Source: Manduca sexta
Taxonomy: Eukaryota; Arthropoda; Insecta; Lepidoptera; Sphingidae
Length of the DNA stretch: 64,000 bases
Direction: 5' to 3'
NCBI RefSeq assembly: GCF_014839805.1
Contig: NC_051120.1
Coordinates: forward strand, 10,230,001 to 10,294,000
Below are positions 56,481-64,000 of this stretch, one piece after another (within the stretch, counting starts at the first letter, position 1; the number at the start of each line of letters is the position of its first letter). The position numbers and the translations under genes were made by a program. The notes beneath the pieces were generated by a model. It saw nothing but the letters and a program-made list of their open reading frames with translations, did not search any database and had not been told where the DNA came from.

Positions 56481-56795
56481 ATAAATTACGTTAATATAAT
56501 AAACAAATTAAAAGTAAATATATTTAATGCCCTTGACATTAGATCCGTCTGTATACCAATTGTACAAAGTGTTAATTAATACATATTCATTTATTATTTA
56601 GGACTCTAGAAGAGTATACACCACTATCATATATACGAAATAAATGACTGATCGTTCATAATATAAATCTCATCTTAAAGACATTGGCACAACTTTCACG
56701 AGAAAATCATGTCGACTACTAATATGGAATTAGTCTCAAACATCTTCGAAGTTCGATATCACACAGATTAAGACATCATTAGTAAAATAACTAAC

Positions 56796-57135
56796 AATAT
56801 ATTTAGGCGATAGCCTAGTTCGTTGTGGAACGGACTGCCGAAACAAATGTCTGCAGGTTCAAATCCAAAAGGCACACACCTCTGACTTTTCTAAAAAAAA
56901 TATGTGTGTATTCTTTGCGAATTATCGCTTGCTTTAACGGTGAAGGAAAACATCGTGAGGAAACCTGCATACCTGAGAAGTTCTCTATAGGACTTTCGAG
57001 AGTGTGTGAAGTCTACCAATCCGCACTAGGCCAGCCTGGTGGACTAAAGCCTAATCCCTCTCACTAGTAGAGGAGGCCCGTGCCCAACAGTGGGACAGTA
57101 TATAATACAGGGCTGATATTATTATAATATATTCA
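56796..57135 (+). mobile_element. SINE family A, full length with target-site duplication (A9)
   Basis: The element at 56806-57125 has A box TAGCCTAGTTCGT, B box GGTTCAAATCC, and the body and (ATT) tail of family A. Flanks AATATATTTA (56796-56805) and AATATATTCA (57126-57135) differ by one base. Confidence 0.9.
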
Positions 57136-57260
57136 TGACAGCGTAATGGGTAAGTTATTACCTCTGGATCGTAAGGTTCAAGCTCCGGTGAATTCATTTT
57201 TGTAACGGTAACTTGGAATCTATTAGTGATATGTGATTACTTTCGTCAGTTCGCGTCGAA
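57136..57260 (+). repeat. Possible tRNA-derived SINE head, unpaired
   Basis: CAGCGTAATGGGTAAGTT and, about 30 bp on, AAGGTTCAAGCTCC resemble A and B boxes. It directly follows A9. Evidence is limited to these two motifs. Confidence 0.35.
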
Positions 57261-57432
57261 TGATATATATGTTGATTATTCAGTGTGATAATGTCATTTC
57301 GATCGGTATACGTAGGAATATATTGGTTTTAATGTTATATCTTCTTGGATAACTTAAAGGGTCTTTATTACGTGGTTTATCTTTCAAATCTCTAACTTCG
57401 ACAATTTTAATAAATTCACACGAAAATTATAT

Positions 57433-57640
57433 ACACTTACTGGTTTAGTAGCGGTATATTCTGGCTCTGAACCCAATAGCTTTGCATTCGATTTCCAGGT
57501 GGAGAGGGGTTCAAACTGAGGAGGTTACACCGAAAATGCGCAAGCGCCTTTGGTTCAGCATATACTCGATATAACTGGAATTAACACAGCACTAATTGCA
57601 TCTCTACTTATCCCTTTAAGAATATGCTTGAATATACAAA
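57433..57640 (+). repeat. Possible highly diverged SINE family C copy
   Basis: Ends with GCATCTCTACTTATCCCTTT, close to the tail of the C copy at 41559-41782. The head is not convincing. Confidence 0.3.
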
Positions 57641-57716
57641 AGTGTATTTACAACACTATCACTACGCATATTCTAAAATGTTTATCAAGGCGCCAACAAA
57701 GGCGCGATTTATGTGG

Positions 57717-57728
57717 TGCGCATGCGCA
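57717..57728. promoter_or_regulatory. Candidate NRF-1/Ewg-type binding site
   Basis: TGCGCATGCGCA, the perfect palindromic NRF-1 consensus, in a CpG-richer patch (57690-57755). Confidence 0.4.
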
Positions 57729-57931
57729 CGTCGGTTCGGTTCCGTGTTGGGGCACTTATTGTGTAACAACTGTAATGAATACACAAAGGGACACGAGGTG
57801 TAGTTTAAAGCAACTTTATGAGATATTAGTTAAATAAGCGTTTATATCACAATTAGTTTTTAATAATGATTTAAATATAAAAATATACATCTAAAAAGAA
57901 AGTGTTGGAAGAAAAATATAATTATAACGAA

Positions 57932-57985
57932 TAACCGCGATAAAATCCGTGTGTGTAAATCTAACATTCGTGTAAACATAAGAAA
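57932..57985 (+). repeat. Family J tail fragment
   Basis: Reads CGCGATAAAATCCGTG, then CTAACATTCGTGTAAACATA. Confidence 0.45.
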
Positions 57986-58104
57986 TTATTATAAATAGAC
58001 TATTGAAGTCCTATTGAAAATATTATTGTACCAAAATAATGTATATGCGAATCCTAAAAACATAAGATGACTTTTTTAAATTATATTGCACAGAGCATAC
58101 TGAT

Positions 58105-58160
58105 ATGCATCACAGAAAGTGATAGGGGCGAGCCTGTGACCAAATCGGACACTAAATCTT
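58105..58160 (-). repeat. SINE family C body fragment
   Basis: Reads GATAGGGGCGAGCCTGTGAC and CAAATCGGACACTAAAT, matching 38280-38320. Confidence 0.55.
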
Positions 58161-58232
58161 ATACCAAGCAACATTAACTGTTTCTTTTATATTTGAAAAC
58201 TGTTAAATAATATTTTTATAACCCGACAGAAT

Positions 58233-58485
58233 AATGTCTGTTTTTCCGCCAAGCAACGGTACGCAGTCACTGCTGTGTTCCTGTTTAAAGAACATTTTAG
58301 CCATCATAACTACTGGACATAATAAGACTTAACATCTTACGTCACAGGATGGCGAGCGCAATAGAATACCAAATACTTTGTAATTCAACGTGTCGGATGG
58401 TGTTTCTACTGTTTATAGGGTCGTATCGCTTACCATCAGACGAACGGCAAGCTCGTCTCGTCATTCAAAGCAATAATAAAAAAAG
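58233..58485 (+). mobile_element. Family B repeat
   Basis: Matches 51230-51464: CCGCCAAGCAACGG, AACTACTGGACATAATAAG, GATGGCGAGCGCAATAGAAT, CTTACCATCAGACGAACGGC, then A-rich end. Confidence 0.75.
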
Positions 58486-61277
58486 AACCAAAAGCTGCAG
58501 TTCTCATCCCAACGCTACCGCACTAAGATGTATCAAACAGGTAAAATAACCTGTCTCTTACCATATTCTTTGCCAATACAGCAATATGATACCCGTTGTC
58601 GTCCGCAATGTCCAACCATGTTAATTCCTTGGATAATTAAATGAAATAAATCTTCCACTGGTCATGTGCACGTCTCCAATAACATGAAAATAATTGTTGC
58701 AATGAAATTAGATATTGTAACGGGGTTTATGCGTCGATGATTAAGGAATGATTGATTGTATTGTCCCGTAAATATCATGGATAATGGCAATTATGATTTC
58801 AGACGCCATCTTGAATCATCGCATCTATAATATAATGAGAGTAGTGCATTACGATACTATGTACGGAAAACCTGTGTTATTGAGTTTATTTTTGCGTAAC
58901 AGCACAATATCCCGATAAGAGTCCATAAATTTTAAATTTCGAATATCTGTACACATTCTTATATCTATTGTCCATAACCATAACGTCCATATAAACTATT
59001 TGTTCAAAATATGAACTAAAATGGCAACCAAAACGTCACTGTTATAACCTATTTATTCACTTAAATAACAAATAATTTTACTTATTTCACTAATATTTTT
59101 TATTCACAAGTAAGCAACGTACAAGCTTCAATATTGACACCATAATAAAATCACTTTGAATAGATAACAGTTCAATTCAGTTGAACACAGTGAATGTTCG
59201 GAATGCCAGATCTATTACGTAGTACATATATATCGATGCTTATATCTACTTGTATACTGTGTACATCTATTTGTGTGTGTTCTTCAGCAAGTATAAAAAT
59301 GCTTTATGCGTCTAGACTGTACCGTGATGCAAACATTAGATCTTAACTAAATCAAACGGTGGCCATTTTTTGCAAACATCTGAGCTCACCTGTCACATCC
59401 AATTGCACGGCCACAAAATGTTTATTATGAATTATTCTAAACGTGCAGACAAATGTCATCCTCTATTTAACTTTACGGCTGTGTCTGTTTCATAAATTAC
59501 AAACTATTGTCTTTGGTTGACCATGGATGTTTTAATAAATAGGTCGTGCATGGTCACGATTTTTATTTCTTGTAATAAAATATCATTAGCATTTTATTTC
59601 TTGCCATATGTCCCTAAAATAATACTCTCTCTGTATAAATTTCTACTCTGACAGTATTTCTTACTTCCTTAACTTAATTAATACTTTTCAATAAAAAAAT
59701 TGTTCCATAGATAATCCATTCACTAAAGTTCACTCCACTATCGCCAACCGAATTAATCCGAACAACTACCGATATAAAATTTCAAAAACGGAATTCGAAA
59801 TTTGAATTTTTCCCACACGCGGCCATCTTTAATAAAGCGATGATTGTATAAGGAAGTCGGTGGAAGTTGTTAAAAGAGTAACAGGTGTAAATTGCTATAT
59901 TAAAACGTTGAGACGATCAATCTCGCTGTCGTCGATGCGGCCTCACTGCCCATACATATGCATGGGTCATTTAGTACGCTTTTTCCTTTTTGGCCTGTAT
60001 ACTAGCTTGTTCGGACGCGATGACAAGTTAAAATGTTCTAGTAAAAGTATAGGTGTAATTTAGTAAGCTTATTGGTTGTATTTCTCCCGTAATGAGTAGC
60101 CGGTCTTTGAACTGCGAAAATATGTTACGAAGACTTACGAAAGTATGGTACTTGTCATTTTAAAGTTCAGATAATCTTGAATGGTAAGGACGATTAATTA
60201 TAAGAAAATACTTTCATCTCGTTTGAAGAGCATGGAGAAATCACAAATGTATATCTTTCGAGAAAATGATCTTGCAAGTTCAATAACATTCGTATCGTGT
60301 AGTTGTAGAAAATATGACTCAGGTATTCCATTCGAGGTGCGTTTCCTGATAAGTGAAACAGACGCGATTGCTTGGAACGAAAATTAAAGCAGAAAGCCTA
60401 AATAAAGTCAAACTGAATAAGCAGACGACTATTTTTCCATTAAGCATTATACTATTTTTTTATTATTGTTATATCATCATATTATTAGAACACGCCATAA
60501 CAGCGTGAAACATTATATATAGAAATGTAGACCTATAAATTTTTTTTGACAAATTTTTAGTGTCAATGCCGATATATTTTTTATTACTTTACTATATAAG
60601 GCATTTACAAAGGGTATTAGCATACGAATTTTATTTTAAATATCAATATACACTTTTAAGAACAAGAATTATTGGTCTGGACTAATTTATTTTTGAAATA
60701 TTGTGTTTATTACATTTTAATGTAGGTGTAACATTGGACTAAGTGGTCTATTTTATTATATAATGTATTTTAATCGTGATAAGCCGAAAATTATTGAAAT
60801 ATATGATTATTGATTGTAATAAAAATTTGAAATAAGAACATATTTTTATTGTAATGTGTTTTTGCGATTTTTTGGTATATAATACATATATTTAAATATA
60901 TCTACTCCTAAATATGGGAATATTATATACATAAATTGTACTTATGCCGGGTTTTATACCATTATTTATAATTTAATATCTGCTGATGTAAGAAAATGTA
61001 GGCGCATGCTGATTTTAACAAAATCAAAAAACATTTAAGGGAAGTCTATAATATAATACTTACAAACAAAAAAAATACTACTAAATCATATCGTAAATGT
61101 ATGTACATTTTAAATTTAATAACATAAAAGTATAAACTTTGTCTTCTAACTTATTAACAATATATTTTAGCTCTAAATTAAAAAACAAGCCCTACAAAAC
61201 ATCCTAACACAATCCAGTCGTATTGAAATAAGGTGCCAACTGTCAACCGCTGCGTGCCGCGAAATGCCTAATAACAG
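58486..61277. other. Unassigned AT-rich DNA
   Basis: No gene or repeat pair recognised in 2.8 kb. Short frames near 59860 and 60181 have no motifs. Confidence 0.4.
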
Positions 61278-61460
61278 CAGGGGCCTTATTCTCTATCCCG
61301 CACGTTATTTTGACAGTGCGTAACAAGCACGTAACACAACGCATCATGTTTAGGACTATAGAAATTTGGCTTACAGAATACCATTCCACGCACATTTCTC
61401 GAAGATAACATGACACGGCCGCGTTACGCGTTTACACTATCATACAGAATAAGGGCCCTG
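61278..61460 (-). mobile_element. Terminal-inverted-repeat MITE, family H, copy 2
   Basis: Starts CAGGGGCCTTATTCTCTAT and ends ATACAGAATAAGGGCCCTG, the same length as copy 1 and inverted to it. The two copies look about 90% alike by eye. Confidence 0.78.
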
Positions 61461-61560
61461 CCTTGTCGGACACGTTAACGACGCGTTTTCGGACAGCCGC
61501 TGTTTGTAGTGCCGCTGTCCGGTTGTCCGACAGTGTCCGACTGTCGGAACGCTCCCTTAT
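61461..61560. repeat. CpG-rich block with clustered TGTCCG/CGGACA and a perfect hairpin
   Basis: Five TGTCCG or CGGACA hexamers lie at 61467, 61490, 61516, 61524 and 61534. TCCGACAG (61526-61533) pairs with CTGTCGGA (61541-61548). It abuts copy 2 of family H. Class unknown. Confidence 0.5.
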
Positions 61561-61912
61561 CGCATTTTATTTAGCGTCGAATCGGCTCGGCGTAAAGGAA
61601 CGTTGCATTAGCGGATTAAATGAGAATTGTTTATTACACTTTAGCAGTCAGTTATGACAGTAATTCGGCCACCCAGAGCTCAGTTTGTTCTAAATTATAT
61701 TTGGGTGCTTAGATTTTCTGCTACGGCTGATCTTCGAGCTTCGTTTTGCCGTAGTTGTTTCCTACGATATAGTTGATTTTATGATAGAAACTAAAGTGCC
61801 TTAATTGATATTTTAATTTCTCATGTCAGATGTGAGCGACATGTCATTATCATTAAATCAGGAAGTTTCTTAAGACCATATGTATATGTAAGTTAAGGGC
61901 TATGTACCGAAT
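61561..61912. other. Unassigned DNA
   Basis: Nothing recognised. Confidence 0.4.
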
Positions 61913-62208
61913 AAGTAAGCTTATCAATATGGTAAATTATTACGGCATAAGCCGGCAAAATAAAAGTTAAGTCTCATATTTAAACAAGCCGGCCAAATCG
62001 TAAATAAATAGTTCTACAGTACAGCTCTACCCAAATCTTAAAGTAAACCAAAAAAGTAAGCTAATTAAATAAGTGTATTTTTTCCGGCATAAGTCGGCAA
62101 AATAAAGCATGGCGCTCATACTGGCTCAAATAATCCAGCTCAATCATAAATAAATAGGTCTATACTTCTTACTATACTACTCTACCCAAATCTTAAAGTA
62201 AACCAAAA
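61913..62208. repeat. Two-copy tandem duplication, period about 141-152 bp
   Basis: Copies start AAGTAAGCT at 61913 and 62054. Both carry CGGCATAAGyCGGCAAAATAAA and end CTCTACCCAAATCTTAAAGT followed by AAACCAAAA. Confidence 0.8.
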
Positions 62209-62648
62209 TACCTTTAAGGTTTAATTTTTAAACAGACCTCACAAACGGACAAAACGGTATGTAAATAAAATAATAAATCAACTCGTATGCCAAACCAGTT
62301 CGGTTTACAGTTAATATGACGTAACGTTACTAATTACTGCACACAAATTAACTTAGGTTAATAGATTTAACCGACCTCAAAAACTGCGGTGAGATCGGAC
62401 TGTTCGCTGTCAAAAAAATTATGTGACGTTAAAATGGACTTTGTGGTTAGTAATCGGAGTTAGTTGACTGCGCTTTTGGCTTTGTGAAAAATGCCGCAGG
62501 TACGTGTGTCCGAAATTTAGATTCGCTAGTATTAAATGACCTCTGGAATTAGTAGACAATTAATTTACATCGGAATTTGAACTATAATATAAATGGTTTA
62601 TATGACTCTCGTAGGATATACCTAGGTGAGAGTCTTGTTAAAATAATA
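62209..62648. other. Unassigned DNA
   Basis: Nothing recognised. Confidence 0.4.
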
Positions 62649-62863
62649 TCTTTACATATTATGAAACAAAGTTCCCTTTTCTGTCTGTCTGTATGTGTTC
62701 GATTTTCTCAAAATTAACTGAACGGATTTTTATGAAATTTGGTATGGAGATAGTTTAAGACCCTAGGAAGATTATAGGATACTTTGTATCCCGGGAAAGT
62801 ATATAGCGGGACTTTTATCCCGGAAAACTCCTTAACGCAGGCGAATCCGCGAGCAAAAGCTAG
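62649..62863 (+). mobile_element. Helitron-like non-autonomous element, both ends present (E4)
   Basis: Starts A|TCTTTACATATTATGAAAC and ends CGCGAGCAAAAGCTAG|T, 215 bp. Shares GGTATGGAGATAGTTTAAGA and TATCCCGGGAAAGTATATAG with E2. Confidence 0.82.
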
Positions 62864-62949
62864 TCATTATATAATTTTTCTATTGTCATACTAATTTTAA
62901 ATAAAAATATAGTCTGTCAATTATTAGTGTGTCAAATGTCAAAAATGTC

Positions 62950-62988
62950 AAAAAAATATATACATTCATTTAATGTATATATTTTTTT
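62950..62988. repeat. Perfect 17-bp-arm hairpin
   Basis: AAAAAAATATATACATT (62950-62966) and AATGTATATATTTTTTT (62972-62988) flank a five-base loop. It may be a tiny foldback element or a cruciform-prone AT palindrome. Confidence 0.75.
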
Positions 62989-64000
62989 TATTTTAGAAGC
63001 ATAACGGAATAAGAACACGAATACTACTAGATGTAATCAAAGATCTTTTCGATAATTTGTTTCATAACGACAAGATATAATCGTATAGGACAAAACAGAT
63101 TTTCTTGATTCACTGGAATCAAATACCAATCTTTCGTTCTCGCCTTTATGGATATCGCACCTAAACGCAAACATCGTTTCGTATTCTACTAAACGTTCCT
63201 ACTTGCACAGTAAAATCGTCTCTACTCACTATACATAAGTCCTAAAACAACACCACAACGTAAACACACAAAATAGTTCCGATACTATCAAACGTAAAAG
63301 GCGTAGAATATATACCTGTATACAACAAAAAACCAAACACGCCTCAAACAATTGTATCGCATATCATTAAACTGAATATTATGTAGCGAAAATTCTCTTT
63401 TCGTATTGTTCTGCCCACACGAGATGGACGATATACACGAATCGTTCCCGACATCTTTAGATTTATTTATGGCGGCCCAACCACATATTTCTAAGATGGC
63501 GAGAGTTGATGCCCCGTGAGGTGATAATCTTGGATTTTAGCTGATAGCCTGTTATGCTAGTTGGGTTTGGATTTAAATGAAAGGTTATCACGAAGTAAAC
63601 ACTAAAGCAATGAGGAAAGCTATTGTCATGAGCTAGCAAATTGATTTTACTAACTTTTACTAAATAATTTGATTTAAGCTTATTATCATTTATGGTTACC
63701 TAGTTAAAGACATAAATTACTAATAAATTCTAGTACTTCTTATTCTAGTGTCCTAAGTATATACATATTAATTTATACCAAATATGTGGTGAGCTGTAAA
63801 TGACGATGACTAAAATTTTAGAAATAATATCTATTTGCAATTTTGTAATCATTTTCATAGCACAAGTTAAGACATTAAATACTTGTCAAACAGCTTAGCG
63901 TCAATGATAATAAACCTACTATACTTAAAATGCATTCTATCGTGATTACGTAGTTTTGTAACATTTTTCTGTTTATGCCATTTACGAGGGACCGTCTGGT
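62989..64000. other. Unassigned AT-rich DNA to window end
   Basis: Nothing recognised. Confidence 0.4.

Overview
This window looks like intergenic or intronic DNA from a lepidopteran (moth or butterfly) genome. It is strongly AT-rich and no host protein-coding exon, rRNA or tRNA gene could be identified with confidence. The assignment rests on the repeats: tRNA-headed SINEs ending in ATT tails, short Helitrons ending ...AAAGCTAG, LINE tails carrying ACTGGTGGTAGG and CTTACCATCAGG, and an RTE tail of TGA repeats. These match lepidopteran repeats as I remember them; no database was searched.

Positions 1-3886 hold the one large coding unit, the 3' part of a non-LTR retrotransposon (LINE) of the I superfamily. 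The last 14 codons of its first ORF overlap the start of its second ORF at a TAATG stop-start junction. ORF2 encodes an APE-type endonuclease, a reverse transcriptase, an RNase H and a C-terminal CCHC zinc knuckle, and is followed by AATAAA and a 26-A tail. ORF2 is intact except for two one-base shifts, both at short homopolymers. The first lies exactly on the heptamer TTTAAAC.

The remaining 60 kb is a mosaic of short non-autonomous elements. Family A is a tRNA-derived SINE (nine copies, three with clear target-site duplications). Family B is a LINE-tail-like repeat (seven pieces). Family C is a second tRNA-derived SINE (about six pieces). Family D has a conserved SalI-type hairpin (six copies). 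There are nine Helitron-like copies or fragments (E), five with both A|TC...CTAG|T ends. There are also several small inverted-repeat elements (H, I, J, a 160-bp one at 43223, and G without visible TIRs), an RTE 3' relic, and eight two-copy tandem duplications with 60-150 bp periods.

Between the repeats the sequence is mostly featureless. The main non-repeat signal is a set of four exact 12-bp matches to the NRF-1/Ewg-type palindrome (TGCGCAYGCGCA) near 18.7, 23.1, 55.2 and 57.7 kb, in unrelated flanks. No CRISPR array, operon or other multi-gene system is present.
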